From UBA4923 sp964486135 (GTDB lineage Bacteria > Bacillota > Clostridia > Saccharofermentanales > DTU023), in contig CAZAKT010000011.1 in assembly GCA_964486135.1 (NCBI GenBank), positions 1 to 45,392 of the forward strand: a stretch of 45,392 nucleotides of DNA, written 5' to 3'. The notes under the pieces are model-generated. The model was not told the DNA's origin and did not search any database. It was given only the letters and a program-made list of their open reading frames with translations. Shown in pieces: positions 26,459 through 35,621 of this stretch; position 1 is the stretch's first letter; each line of letters opens with the position of its first letter. Both the position numbers and the translations under genes were made by a program.

Positions 26459-28627
26459 ATGAAAAAGAAGCAATCCAAGGCCCGCATAGCCATCAATCTC
26501 TTATTTATCCTGAGCGCCCTTGCCATCATCACAGTCGCCATCTACCTGGGGGCCACGCCCAGGCAGTACGACCTGCAGATCGGTGATATCAGCCCCTATG
26601 ATATCGCGGCCCCGCGTGATATCGCGGACGAGGCGGAGACGGAGAGGCGGGCCCTGACTGAGATGTCCCAGGTCCCCAATATCATGATCCGGTCGGAGGA
26701 CAAGAGCGAGGAGTCACGGGAAAGGATACGGAGTCTCATCAGTCTCATCCGTGAAAAAAGGGATGCCCTCTACAAGGAACCGGTCGTCGAGGTTGAGCCT
26801 GCCCCGGGTGAGGAGGGCCAGGAAAGCCCGGAGGAGGGCAAGTCCCCCGACCGGACCCGGCGGCCTGACAACCAGGAAATAGAGCTGGCCATCTCCTCCC
26901 TGATTTCCGCCATTGACCAATCCCTGGGCCTGGTCCTGCCCTCAGGTGACGCCGATCTTATGATCCGGATGGAAGAAGACCGCTTTGACCATCTGGCGGC
27001 CCTGCTCTCGGCGGAGGGGGGTGCCATCGTGGCCCGGACCCTGGACGCGTCCGGTCTCAAGGAGGCCATCTCGGAGACGACAGCCCGCCTGGAAGAGACC
27101 ATGGAATACTACAAGGATGACGCCGCCCTGACAGCCCGCCTCATGACCCTCCTCCTCCAACCCAATGTTGAGTTTAACCAGGAGGCGACCGACAAGGCCA
27201 AGAAGGTGGCCTATGAAAGGGTTATAAACAACCCCGTCATGATCAACCGCGGGGTTCGGATCATCAGCCAGGGGGATGTCATCTCAGCCGATACCAAGGC
27301 CATGCTGGACGATCTCAACCTGACGGTGGGCGTAAGTTTTGACTGGTTGCGCCTGGGTTCCAGCCTGGCCCTGGTAGTCATAATCAGCCTGGTTTCCCTG
27401 GTATTCTTCTCCCGTTATTCAGCCGATCTTCTGATTTCCACACCGCGCAATACCCTGGCCCTGGTCCTGGCCATCCTGATCCCCCTTGTCATGTCAGCCT
27501 ACCTGGCACGTGATTACCCCTTTACGCCGCCTGTCTATTTCGCGGCGGTTGTCATTACAGCCTATTTTGGCCTCAAGACCTCCCTCTTCCTCTCCTCCAT
27601 GCTGATCATCGCCGTCATGCCCATGACCGCCTTTAACCCCAGCTTCCCGCTTGTCGCCATCCTGGGCTGCACCATCGCGGCCTTGTTCACCAAGCGGACG
27701 GGCCGGCATGACAATTACGCCCGGATCATCCTGGCCACCTCCTTTGTCAACGCGGCGGCCACCCTGATAGCCGGCTTCCTCCAGAAGGATTCCTGGTCCG
27801 GCGTGACCTCCAATGTCCTGCAGGCGACTCTTTCCGGGGCCCTGTCCGTCATTATCGGAATCGGGATCATGCCCCTTTTTGAGCTGATCTTCAATACGGT
27901 TTCGCCCCTGCGCCTGATCGAACTGTCACAGCCCGGCCATCCCCTGATGAAGCGGCTCTTTGTCGAGGCGCCCGGAACCTCCCAGCACAGTATGATGGTG
28001 GCCAACCTGGCCGACACGGCGGCGGAGGCCATTGGGGCCAATGCCATGATCGCCCGGGTGGGCGCCTATTTCCACGATGTGGGCAAGCTGGAGGCACCCC
28101 TCATGTTTACGGAGAACCAGACCGGGGAGAATCCACACGACCGGCTGCCAGCCCTGGAAAGCGCCCGGATCATCACCCGGCATCCGGAGGACAGCCTGGC
28201 GCTTGGCCGTAAATACAGGCTGCCCCTCCCCCTCCTGCGGATCGCCAATGAGCACCATGGCAGCACCTTGCTTCAGTATTTCTATGACAAGGCCAGGACG
28301 GAAGCCGCGGCCAAGGGGGAGGAGGCACCGTCTCCCGATTCCTTCCGCTACAGGACGCCGCTACCCAGCTCCCGTGAGTCGGCCCTGGTCATGCTGGCCG
28401 ATTCGGTAGAGGCAGCCATGCGGTCGGAGCAGGTTCATCAGCTGGAAGAGGCCGAGGCCCTGGTCAACCGGGTCATCCGGGACAAGATCGACCAGGACCA
28501 GCTCAAGTACTCCGGCCTGTCCTTTGCTGACATTGAAACGATAAGCCGTTCCTTCCTCCAGGTCTACGCCGGCCATTTCCATGAGCGGGTGTCCTACAGG
28601 AAACCGGGTCAGGCAGGCAAGCCATGA
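26459..28627 (+). CDS. pgpH: PgpH-type 7TM-HD protein, predicted cyclic-di-AMP phosphodiesterase
   Basis: 722 aa. A short cytoplasmic N-terminus and one helix (about 10-30) lead to a large extracytoplasmic 7TMR-HDED domain (about 35-290) with a Glu/Pro-rich insert near 115-140. Several transmembrane helices (about 300-500) and the cytoplasmic HD domain follow, with GTSQHSMMVANL, AYFHDVGKLEAP (H539, D540) and NEHHGSTLLQYF. PgpH degrades c-di-AMP, a messenger for potassium and osmotic control. GGAGG gives eight bases of spacing to ATG 26459. It overlaps the next gene by four bases. Confidence 0.92.
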   Translation: MKKKQSKARIAINLLFILSALAIITVAIYLGATPRQYDLQIGDISPYDIAAPRDIADEAETERRALTEMSQVPNIMIRSEDKSEESRERIRSLISLIREKRDALYKEPVVEVEPAPGEEGQESPEEGKSPDRTRRPDNQEIELAISSLISAIDQSLGLVLPSGDADLMIRMEEDRFDHLAALLSAEGGAIVARTLDASGLKEAISETTARLEETMEYYKDDAALTARLMTLLLQPNVEFNQEATDKAKKVAYERVINNPVMINRGVRIISQGDVISADTKAMLDDLNLTVGVSFDWLRLGSSLALVVIISLVSLVFFSRYSADLLISTPRNTLALVLAILIPLVMSAYLARDYPFTPPVYFAAVVITAYFGLKTSLFLSSMLIIAVMPMTAFNPSFPLVAILGCTIAALFTKRTGRHDNYARIILATSFVNAAATLIAGFLQKDSWSGVTSNVLQATLSGALSVIIGIGIMPLFELIFNTVSPLRLIELSQPGHPLMKRLFVEAPGTSQHSMMVANLADTAAEAIGANAMIARVGAYFHDVGKLEAPLMFTENQTGENPHDRLPALESARIITRHPEDSLALGRKYRLPLPLLRIANEHHGSTLLQYFYDKARTEAAAKGEEAPSPDSFRYRTPLPSSRESALVMLADSVEAAMRSEQVHQLEEAEALVNRVIRDKIDQDQLKYSGLSFADIETISRSFLQVYAGHFHERVSYRKPGQAGKP

Positions 28628-30045
28628 TTGAACTCAACCATGTCAACCGCCAACGCAGCTATCCCCTGTCCCGTCTGGCTCCTGTAGTCAGGGAGGCGGC
28701 TTCACACGCCTTGTACAAACTGCCCTTTGTCCAGGGGCTGATGGAGGAGGGAATCGAGGTCTCCCTTGACTGGACCCTGGTGGGGCCGCGGACCATGAGG
28801 CAGATCAACCGGGAGCAGAGGGGGATTGACCAGGAGACCGACATCCTCTCCTTCCCAGCCCGGGAAATGGCAGAGGGCAAGCCGGCCGCAGCCATTGAGG
28901 ATTGGGAGTTTATCGGCCGGACCGGGGAACCGGGATCCCTCTTCCTGGGGGACTTGGTCATCTCACCCTCCCGCCTGGACCGGCAGGCGGCGGAGGCCGG
29001 CCGGAGCCTGGAGGAGGAGTTGCGCCATCTGGTCATCCATGGCATCCTACATCTTTTGGGCTATGATCACGGGACGGATCAGGAGGCGGCCCGGATGGAG
29101 GCCCTGCAAAATAAGCTGATGGGGGGGCTGGAAGAAGTCCCTTGCGGCTTTGTCGCCCTGGCGGGCAGGCCGAATGTGGGAAAATCAACCCTGCTCAATG
29201 AATTGTCGGACAGGACCCTGGCCATCACCTCCCCCAAACCCCAGACCACCCGCCAGGCCATCCGGAGCGTCCTGACGGGGGACCATTACCAGATCGCCCT
29301 CCTGGATACACCAGGCCTCCACCAGCCCAGGAACGCGCTGGGAAAAGCCATGATGAAATCGGCGACACGGGCGGCCGGCCAGGCCGACCTCCTGGTTGTC
29401 CTGGTGGATGCCGCCTGGAAACCCTTTGTCGGCCAGATGGAACTCCGGGTCATTGAAGAGGCGAAGCGGGACGGAAAACCGGTCATCCTGGCCATCAACA
29501 AGATCGACCGCTCCCCCAAGGAGAACATCCTGGCCCTGATCGGGGCCTACGATGAAAAGTTGAAACTGGATGCCTATGTCCCCCTGTCAGCGCTCACGGG
29601 CGATGGGGTCGACCGCCTGCTCGATGAGATGGTCCGCCTCCTGCCCGTCAGGCGCCGCCTCTTCGACCTGGAGGATGAGACGGACCAGACCGAGCGGATG
29701 CTGGCCGCGGAACTGATCCGGCGGGAGGTCCTGACCCAGACGGGACAGGAGGTCCCCTACGGGGTCAATGTCCAGATTGAAAGCTTCGAGGAGGAGGGGG
29801 ATGAAGGCGGGGAAGACCGCCAGGTCACGATCAGCGCCCTGATCATCTGTGAAAGGGAGTCCCATAAGCAGATCCTGATCGGCCGGGGAGGCAGCAGGAT
29901 TAAATCGATCGGCAGCGCCGCCCGCCAATCCATCGGGAAATTGCTGGATGCCCGGGTCCATCTCTCCCTCTTTGTCAAGGTCAAACCCAATTGGCAAAAC
30001 AGGCCCCAGGATCTGCTTGACGCGGGCTTGACCGGCCGGGATTGA
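28624..30045 (+). CDS. YbeY-Era fusion: 16S rRNA endonuclease joined to ribosome-assembly GTPase
   Basis: 473 aa in one open frame. Residues 1-165 are a full YbeY, with the zinc-binding motif HGILHLLGYDH (H139, H143, H149). Residues 166-473 are a full Era: G1 GRPNVGKST (182-190), G3 DTPG (228-231), G4 NKID (292-295), and a C-terminal KH domain with IGRGGSRIKSIG (GRGG 420-423). YbeY trims the 16S 3' end and Era binds that end during 30S assembly; in other bacteria they are separate and contact each other. The join (LQNKLMGGLEEVPCGFVAL) has no stop. An internal ATG at 29119 begins the Era part but lacks a well-placed binding site. Seven G at 29121-29127 lie at the junction. The cdd and dgkA genes usual between them are absent. 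Confidence 0.93.
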   Translation: MIELNHVNRQRSYPLSRLAPVVREAASHALYKLPFVQGLMEEGIEVSLDWTLVGPRTMRQINREQRGIDQETDILSFPAREMAEGKPAAAIEDWEFIGRTGEPGSLFLGDLVISPSRLDRQAAEAGRSLEEELRHLVIHGILHLLGYDHGTDQEAARMEALQNKLMGGLEEVPCGFVALAGRPNVGKSTLLNELSDRTLAITSPKPQTTRQAIRSVLTGDHYQIALLDTPGLHQPRNALGKAMMKSATRAAGQADLLVVLVDAAWKPFVGQMELRVIEEAKRDGKPVILAINKIDRSPKENILALIGAYDEKLKLDAYVPLSALTGDGVDRLLDEMVRLLPVRRRLFDLEDETDQTERMLAAELIRREVLTQTGQEVPYGVNVQIESFEEEGDEGGEDRQVTISALIICERESHKQILIGRGGSRIKSIGSAARQSIGKLLDARVHLSLFVKVKPNWQNRPQDLLDAGLTGRD

Positions 30046-30046
30046 T

Positions 30047-30832
30047 ATGAACACCCTGGTGACCAAGGCCTTTGTCATGAACTCCTTCCCCTGGAAGGAC
30101 CGGCACAGGCTCCTCCATCTGCTCACGCCCGATCACGGCCTGATCACGGCCCTGGCGCCGGCGGGCGAAAGCCTCCGCAGCCGGCTCCGCTGCCTGACCC
30201 AGCTCTTTTCCCTCACCGAGCTGACCCTGACCTGCCGCCAGTCCCGCTTCACCATACAGGAGGGCTCCGTCATAGAGAGCTTCGTCGCGATCTCAAGCGA
30301 CCTTGACCGGCTGGCAGCCGCCTCCCACGCAGCGGAGGTCTTCTCCGACGTGGCCCGGAACGATGAACCGCAAAGGACTTATTTTGACCTTTGGGCCTAT
30401 ACCCTATACGAAATATCAGTCTCCGACGACCCCGTCTTCATCGCCCGTATGGGCAGCTTGCGGCTCATGGAGGAGATCGGCCTGGCCCCGGGCCTTGACG
30501 CCTGTGTCATCTGCCGGGATCCTTCCCGGGGACTGGCTGGTTTCAGTTTCCGGGAAGGGGGTCTTCTCTGTAGTGGAGACGCCGGCCGGGTCAGGGAAGA
30601 GGCCCTGACCCCCCTGTCGAAGGGGGCCCTTGCCCTCCTGCGGCATGTGACGAGGGCGCCCTATGGCAAGCTCTACCGTTTTCAGGCCTCTGACGGCATA
30701 AAAAAGGAGGCCTCCTGCCTGGTCGACCGCTGGGTTGAGGAAAAGATGGAGAAAAGATACAGGCGCCTGACCCTGCTCGACCAGTGTCCTGACTTTCAAA
30801 TCCTGCCGGGACAAGGGGAAGGGAAGTCCTGA
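30047..30832 (+). CDS. recO: DNA repair protein RecO
   Basis: 261 aa. An N-terminal OB fold (about 1-80, LVTKAFVMNSFPWKDRHRLLHLLT) is followed by a helical domain and a zinc-ribbon remnant. RecO loads RecA onto SSB-coated DNA with RecR. The usual four-Cys motif is incomplete: CVIC (C-x2-C) and LLC are present, but the last Cys is replaced in CSGDAGR, so metal binding may be weakened. It lies one base after ybeY-era, the usual place after era. Its last 37 bases overlap the 3' end of the opposing helicase gene. Confidence 0.88.
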   Translation: MNTLVTKAFVMNSFPWKDRHRLLHLLTPDHGLITALAPAGESLRSRLRCLTQLFSLTELTLTCRQSRFTIQEGSVIESFVAISSDLDRLAAASHAAEVFSDVARNDEPQRTYFDLWAYTLYEISVSDDPVFIARMGSLRLMEEIGLAPGLDACVICRDPSRGLAGFSFREGGLLCSGDAGRVREEALTPLSKGALALLRHVTRAPYGKLYRFQASDGIKKEASCLVDRWVEEKMEKRYRRLTLLDQCPDFQILPGQGEGKS

Positions 30833-33408
30833 GAGGGAGAAGAAAAATCCTTCCAGAAATCCTGGATCATAGCGGTACAGGCCTGGCGGTCCCCGGTATG
30901 CCGGGCCTGCCAGTCCTCCGGGATCAGCTGCCTGTAATCGGGCCGGCCATAGCGGTCGTCGATCAAGAGGGCCAGGCCGTAATCCTCCCCTCCGCGAATG
31001 AGGCGGCCGACTGCCTGGGTGACCCGGTTGAAGCCGGGCCAGACATAGGCGAACTCGAAGCCCTGGCCCTGCCTTTCGTCATAGTACTGGCGGAGGATAT
31101 CACGTTCCGGTGAAAGACCGGGCAGGCCCGTCCCGATCACGATTACCCCGGTCAGGGCCTCACCCTTCAGGTCGATCCCCTCATTCAGCAAGGATCCCAT
31201 GACGGTAAGGCCCACCAGGGGCTTGTCCCGCCCTGTATTTTGGAAATAATCGAGGAAACGGTTCTTCTGCTTTTCCGTCATCCCCGGGGGCTGGACGACA
31301 TAGTCGATGTCCTCCGCCTTCTGCCGGGACAGGGCCTTGACAAGTTGGCCCTGATAGGAGAAGGAGGGGGAGAAGACCAGGTAATTGCCCCTGCGGAGGC
31401 GGACGACCTGGCTGATCAGGCGGGCGATCCCCTCCAGGGAGAGGGCCCGGTCCCCATACCTCAGGGAGTATTCCTCATAACAGATGACCAGGCGGCGCTC
31501 GGAGGGGAAGGGGGACTTGAGCTCGACAATTTCCGGTTTTTCCGAGCGTGACTGGGCGTCAAGGAGGGAGATATAGTAGGGGAGGGGCGACAGAGTGGCT
31601 GAAAAAAAGACCACCGGCGACCGGCCCCGGTAGATTTCGGTCAGATGCCTGGAGGCGTCGAGGGCCAGGAGTGTCATAAAAAGCTCATCCTTTTCGCCCG
31701 GCCGCCAGCTGGTGATATAGGCCTGGTCGTAATAGCGTTCAGCGACCCGCTGGAAATGGAGGAGTTCAAAATAGGGGACCATGAAGGCCTGCCGACCCGG
31801 GAAATCCTCATGGGCCTGGAAAAAGCCGGTCAGCTGGGCGGTCAGTTTTGAGACCCTATCAAGCAGCTGGGCCGGCGGGCTTTTGGTAGCCAGAAAATGC
31901 TCCCGGCAGACCGGCCGGTATTCCTTCAAATCTTTTAAGAAAGGATCTTCCCCATCCGGAGCTTGGCTGGCCGTGAGAAATTTTCTGAAAGACTCCAGGC
32001 TTCCGATCAGGCTGTCAAGCAGGCGTGAGGCCGAAAGCGCGCCAGCCTTCCCCTGGCTGTAGACCTTGTGCAAGCCGCCCAGTCCCTCTTTCAACTTCAG
32101 GAGGTCCGATTTGGCCAGGCGGGCTGAAAACATCTCACGGGACCGCCTGGCCAGATTGTGGGCCTCGTCGACCAGCAGGGTATAGCGGTGGTCCGGGTCG
32201 TCGAGCAGGGTATGGAAGCGGATCCTGGGATTGAAGATGTAGTTGTAGTCACAGATGACGACATCTGTTGTGGGGATCAGGGCCAGCGAGAGTTCGAAGG
32301 GGCAGATTTCGTGCTTTTCTGCCAGCTCCCTGACCCTGGCGGGGGTCAGGCGCTGCCAGGCGTAACTGTCAAGCAGGGCCTTTTGCAGGTTGTCGTAGAA
32401 GTTGAGGGCGTAGGGGCAGCGGCGCATATCACAGTAGAGCTCCGGGGCCAGGCACTGGGCCTGCTTGGCCTGGAGGGTCAGGGAGCGGATGCGGAAACCC
32501 TTGGACTCGAGCTCGTCCAGGCTGTCTTCAGCCACCTTCCGCTGGGACCGGGTCGGGGTCAGGTAGAAAATCCGGTCGGTCAGCTGGTTGGCCTGGGCCT
32601 TGATGGCGGGGTAGAGGGTGGCCATGGTTTTGCCGATGCCTGTCGCCGCCTGGACAAAGAGGACTGTCTTGTCCCGGATGGCTGCCAGGACCTCCTGCAT
32701 GAGCTCCTTTTGCCCCTGGCGCAGATCCTCGTAGGGGAAGCTGGCAGTTTGGTTGGCCTTGTCCCTCAAGGCCCGGTGTTTGTAGAGGGGTGCCAGGCTG
32801 CCTGCATAGACCCGGCAGAGCTCCTCAAATTCAGCAGCCAGCTCTGACTTGGTCCAGTGGCTCCGCAGGATCAGGGGCTGGCCCCTGTCCAGGGGGATGT
32901 AGCGGAGCTCCAAGTCCAAGGCTTCCGTTTGGCCCCCATGTGAGGACAGAAAGTCACCGGCCAGGAGCATATGGGCGTAGATCAAGGCCTGGGCCAGGTG
33001 GGCCGGATCACCGTCCGGGGGAATGGAGGCGGCCTGGCCCCGGAAGCCCTTGACCTCGATCAGGCTGGCCCGGCCCTGGGGAGAAAGGGTGACCAGGTCA
33101 CACCGGCCCTGGATCTGGAGCTTGAAGGGGAGGGAGTCGTCCGTATAAAGGCTTCTCAGGGTCAGCTCGGGAAAGAGCTCCTGATCAGGAAAAAGCTGGT
33201 CCGCCTCCTCCACGAATTCCCGGTGGATACCTGACCCTTCCGATCCGCTGATCCCGGCATGGAGTGGACTGACCAGGCCCCCCTGCCGGCGCACCCTCTC
33301 AGCCAGATCGCGGACGGCGACCGTGAGAGTCATTTTATCGGCCTTGTCTGAAGTCAAGCGGGACCATCCTCTTCCCAATAATTTTTTGTTCATGCTGACA
33401 AAGTCCAT
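30796..33408 (-). CDS. DinG/XPD-like superfamily 2 helicase with N-terminal PD-(D/E)XK-like nuclease domain
   Basis: 870 aa. The N-terminal part (about 60-150) looks like a PD-(D/E)XK nuclease: QGRCDLV supplies Asp and LIEVKGFRG the E-x-K. The helicase core follows with Walker A ATGIGKTMATL, a four-Cys insert for an iron-sulfur cluster (QCLAPELYC, RRCPYA, EICPFE), DEAH box LLVDEAHNL, and a C-terminal domain ending in a QAVGRLIRG motif. Such proteins unwind 5'-3' and may cut flap-like DNA; the true substrate is unknown. No convincing ribosome binding site precedes ATG at 33408 or the next Met (33393). A possible -10 TATAAG lies at 33484-33489 on the minus strand. The gene is alone on its strand. 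Confidence 0.88.
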   Translation of the reverse strand: MDFVSMNKKLLGRGWSRLTSDKADKMTLTVAVRDLAERVRRQGGLVSPLHAGISGSEGSGIHREFVEEADQLFPDQELFPELTLRSLYTDDSLPFKLQIQGRCDLVTLSPQGRASLIEVKGFRGQAASIPPDGDPAHLAQALIYAHMLLAGDFLSSHGGQTEALDLELRYIPLDRGQPLILRSHWTKSELAAEFEELCRVYAGSLAPLYKHRALRDKANQTASFPYEDLRQGQKELMQEVLAAIRDKTVLFVQAATGIGKTMATLYPAIKAQANQLTDRIFYLTPTRSQRKVAEDSLDELESKGFRIRSLTLQAKQAQCLAPELYCDMRRCPYALNFYDNLQKALLDSYAWQRLTPARVRELAEKHEICPFELSLALIPTTDVVICDYNYIFNPRIRFHTLLDDPDHRYTLLVDEAHNLARRSREMFSARLAKSDLLKLKEGLGGLHKVYSQGKAGALSASRLLDSLIGSLESFRKFLTASQAPDGEDPFLKDLKEYRPVCREHFLATKSPPAQLLDRVSKLTAQLTGFFQAHEDFPGRQAFMVPYFELLHFQRVAERYYDQAYITSWRPGEKDELFMTLLALDASRHLTEIYRGRSPVVFFSATLSPLPYYISLLDAQSRSEKPEIVELKSPFPSERRLVICYEEYSLRYGDRALSLEGIARLISQVVRLRRGNYLVFSPSFSYQGQLVKALSRQKAEDIDYVVQPPGMTEKQKNRFLDYFQNTGRDKPLVGLTVMGSLLNEGIDLKGEALTGVIVIGTGLPGLSPERDILRQYYDERQGQGFEFAYVWPGFNRVTQAVGRLIRGGEDYGLALLIDDRYGRPDYRQLIPEDWQARHTGDRQACTAMIQDFWKDFSSPSQDFPSPCPGRI

Positions 33409-33532
33409 GATAACAAAGACTGCCGGATCCCGGCGGACTTGGGGAGAAAATGATGCCGGACCGAAGAGGACGCTGCCCTCCTTCTTATACGGCTATTCTT
33501 TACAAATGTATACAAAATCTCGAAATTAGCCC

Positions 33533-33560
33533 TTGCAAAATGAAATAATTTGGGTAATAA
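33533..33560 (+). promoter_or_regulatory. Candidate promoter of the carbohydrate locus
   Basis: TTGCAA (33533-33538), a 16-base spacer, and TAATAA (33555-33560), in a strongly AT-rich stretch between the helicase and the ROK regulator. The start of transcription would fall near 33567, just before the 9-base direct repeat. Confidence 0.45.
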
Positions 33561-33569
33561 TGCTAAATA

Positions 33570-33587
33570 CATAATTAACATAATTAA
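33570..33587 (+). repeat. Tandem direct repeat, two perfect copies of CATAATTAA
   Basis: Two abutting 9-base copies directly after the predicted promoter and before the ROK regulator gene. TAATTA within each copy is itself palindromic. The position suits an operator for the regulator (inference). Confidence 0.6.
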
Positions 33588-33601
33588 GTTAGGTGCCAAG
33601 C

Positions 33602-34654
33602 ATGACAAAAATTGCGGGAACTCCATCGACGATCAAAGAGGCCAATACCCTCCTTGTTAAAGAGTGCATCTTGAAAAGGCCCATGATATCCAAGCCGCAA
33701 ATTGCCAGAAAGACCCGGCTCAGCCTTGTCACAGTCAATAAAATCGTCGACGAGCTGGAGCAGCTGGGTGAAATCATCGACCTGGGTTTCCAGGAATCCA
33801 CCGGGGGCCGGAAGGCAAAACAATACGCCATCAATAGAGACTACAGTTCTGTTATTACAGTCCTGGTCCGGAGTGATTCCTATCACCTGGCCCTCCTGGA
33901 CAATACCGGCAGGATAATCCATGGTTTCGAGAGGAAGCGGGAATCCTCCAACCGACTTCTCGAATTGCAGGCCCTGATCAACGAGAGTTTGCTTGAGAGC
34001 AAAAACCAGGTCTTTGAGCTGGGCATCGCGGTCCCGGGGACGGTTTCAGGCTCCCTGATCCATAACATACCCAGTATCCCGGAATGGGAGGGCCTGAACT
34101 TGAAGCAGGCCCTCGAGGAAGCTTTTGACCTGGCGGTGACCATAGAGAATGACGTCAATGCCTCGACCGTCGGTATCTATGAAGACTATGCCAGTGACAC
34201 CATAAAGAATCTGGCCTTCCTCTATATAACGGAAGAGGGCATTGGCGCCGGCATTGTGATCAATGGGGAACTCTACAGGAGCAACAAGAACTTCGCGGGT
34301 GAGTTGGCCTTTATGAATGTTGGCCAGTCCGAACGCCAGGGCGAGAGCCAGGCCTGCCTCGAATGCCTGATGAAATCCCTGATAAGGGGGGACAAGCGTG
34401 ACGAAGTCCGGGAGGTCCTCTCACGTGTTTTGGTCAACCTGACCTGTGTGCTTGATCCGGACCTCACTATCATTGACTCCGAATACCTGGAAACCAGGGA
34501 TGTGGAGGCATTTCTGGACCATATGGCCCCCTGTCTGGGCGAGGAATACCTGCCTGAGATCCGGGTCATTCAGATTGGACACGATGTGTACTTCAAGGGC
34601 CTTTTCGCCCTCTGCAAGCACAATACCCCCAAGACCATCCTGTCAACAACCTAA
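33602..34654 (+). CDS. ROK family transcriptional regulator
   Basis: 350 aa. An N-terminal winged helix (about residues 10-70, with SKPQIARKTRLSLVTVNKIVDEL) is fused to a ROK kinase-like domain with FELGIAVPGTVSG, ENDVNASTVG, and TEEGIGAGIVINGELYRSN. ROK regulators such as NagC, XylR and Mlc bind sugars and repress sugar operons. The zinc motif is reduced to CLEC (SQACLECLM). The Met at 33602 is preferred over GTG 33593 because AGGTG lies seven bases before it. It is the first gene of the sugar locus and probably controls it. Confidence 0.88.
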   Translation: MTKIAGTPSTIKEANTLLVKECILKRPMISKPQIARKTRLSLVTVNKIVDELEQLGEIIDLGFQESTGGRKAKQYAINRDYSSVITVLVRSDSYHLALLDNTGRIIHGFERKRESSNRLLELQALINESLLESKNQVFELGIAVPGTVSGSLIHNIPSIPEWEGLNLKQALEEAFDLAVTIENDVNASTVGIYEDYASDTIKNLAFLYITEEGIGAGIVINGELYRSNKNFAGELAFMNVGQSERQGESQACLECLMKSLIRGDKRDEVREVLSRVLVNLTCVLDPDLTIIDSEYLETRDVEAFLDHMAPCLGEEYLPEIRVIQIGHDVYFKGLFALCKHNTPKTILSTT

Positions 34655-34693
34655 GTCTGCGCCCGGGGTAGAGGGCAGCGGGAGAGAAGGCCT

Positions 34694-35617
34694 ATGAAGG
34701 AAGCGGGAAAAAGAAAAGACCAGACCGGGCAATACCTGGGCATCGACATTGGCGGCTCACGGGTCAAATGGGGGCTTTTGGACCGGACAGGCGCCTATGA
34801 GGGTGTCGACTCTTTCGAGACCCGGGTCGAGGACGGCAGGGAGGCTTTCCTGGATTCCCTTTGTTCCCTCATCAACCGCAACCGCCAGGTGGCTGGGGTC
34901 GGCCTTTGCTGTCCGGGCGTGGTCGACTCGGAATCCGGTGTCGTCCGCAAGGGGGTCGAAAACATCCCCTTCCTGCAAGGCTTCGCCATCAAGCCCTACC
35001 TGGCTGAAAAAACAGGACAGGCCATTGAACTGATAAACGATGTCAACGCGGTCGCCCTGGGGGAGCACTGGGTTGGCGCCGGCAAGGGCTGCCATTCGCT
35101 CTTCTGTATTTCCATTGGTACGGGGGTTGGAGGAAGCCTCCTGATCGACGGCAAACTACATACAGGCCACAATCTCATGGCAGGTGAGATTGGCTACATG
35201 AACTACAGAAATGAAGGGGACTACCTGGAGAAAACCTGTTCGGCCAAGGCCCTGATCGATCTTTCAAGCCAGGCTTTTGGCAGGGAGCTGACACCCGGCC
35301 AGCTCTTTGATTATCTGGCCGCCCAGGATCCCATGGCCCTGGCCGTATTCGAAAAATGGGTTGACGGACTGGCGACGGTCATAGCCAATATCGCCCTGGT
35401 GGTTGATCCCCAGCTCATTATTCTGGGGGGAGGCATTACGGAGCGGGGCGACGACTTCCTGAAACCACTGACCAGGTCTTTCAGAAGAAAAATGCCGGAC
35501 AGGATGGCGGAGAATTACCCCCTTGTCCTGGCGGATTGTAAAAACAACGCTGGAATTATCGGTGCTGTAAGGCATTTTCTTGTCCGCCGGCAAGAGGCGG
35601 ATGAGGAGAAGGGTTGA
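34694..35617 (+). CDS. ROK family sugar kinase
   Basis: 307 aa. It has the N-terminal phosphate-binding GIDIGGSRVKWG, the catalytic Asp in ELINDVNAVALGE, the ISIGTGVGGSLLI loop and the C-terminal IILGGGI. ROK kinases phosphorylate glucose, fructose, allose, N-acetylmannosamine and others; the substrate here is not evident. The ROK Cys-rich zinc motif is degenerate. The gene follows the regulator by 39 bases and precedes the ABC importer, so it likely activates the imported or released sugar. Confidence 0.88.
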   Translation: MKEAGKRKDQTGQYLGIDIGGSRVKWGLLDRTGAYEGVDSFETRVEDGREAFLDSLCSLINRNRQVAGVGLCCPGVVDSESGVVRKGVENIPFLQGFAIKPYLAEKTGQAIELINDVNAVALGEHWVGAGKGCHSLFCISIGTGVGGSLLIDGKLHTGHNLMAGEIGYMNYRNEGDYLEKTCSAKALIDLSSQAFGRELTPGQLFDYLAAQDPMALAVFEKWVDGLATVIANIALVVDPQLIILGGGITERGDDFLKPLTRSFRRKMPDRMAENYPLVLADCKNNAGIIGAVRHFLVRRQEADEEKG

Positions 35618-35621
35618 TAAG

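Noticed and set aside
29100..29140. YbeY-Era join as an artefact of the seven-G run
   Set aside because: Changing the run by one base produces no nearby stop that would end YbeY and leaves Era without a proper start and binding site. The uncertainty is kept in the finding.
33390..33626. Small minus-strand frame with a hydrophobic stretch upstream of the helicase
   Set aside because: It covers the AT-rich promoter region, overlaps both neighbouring starts and has no binding site or recognisable domain.
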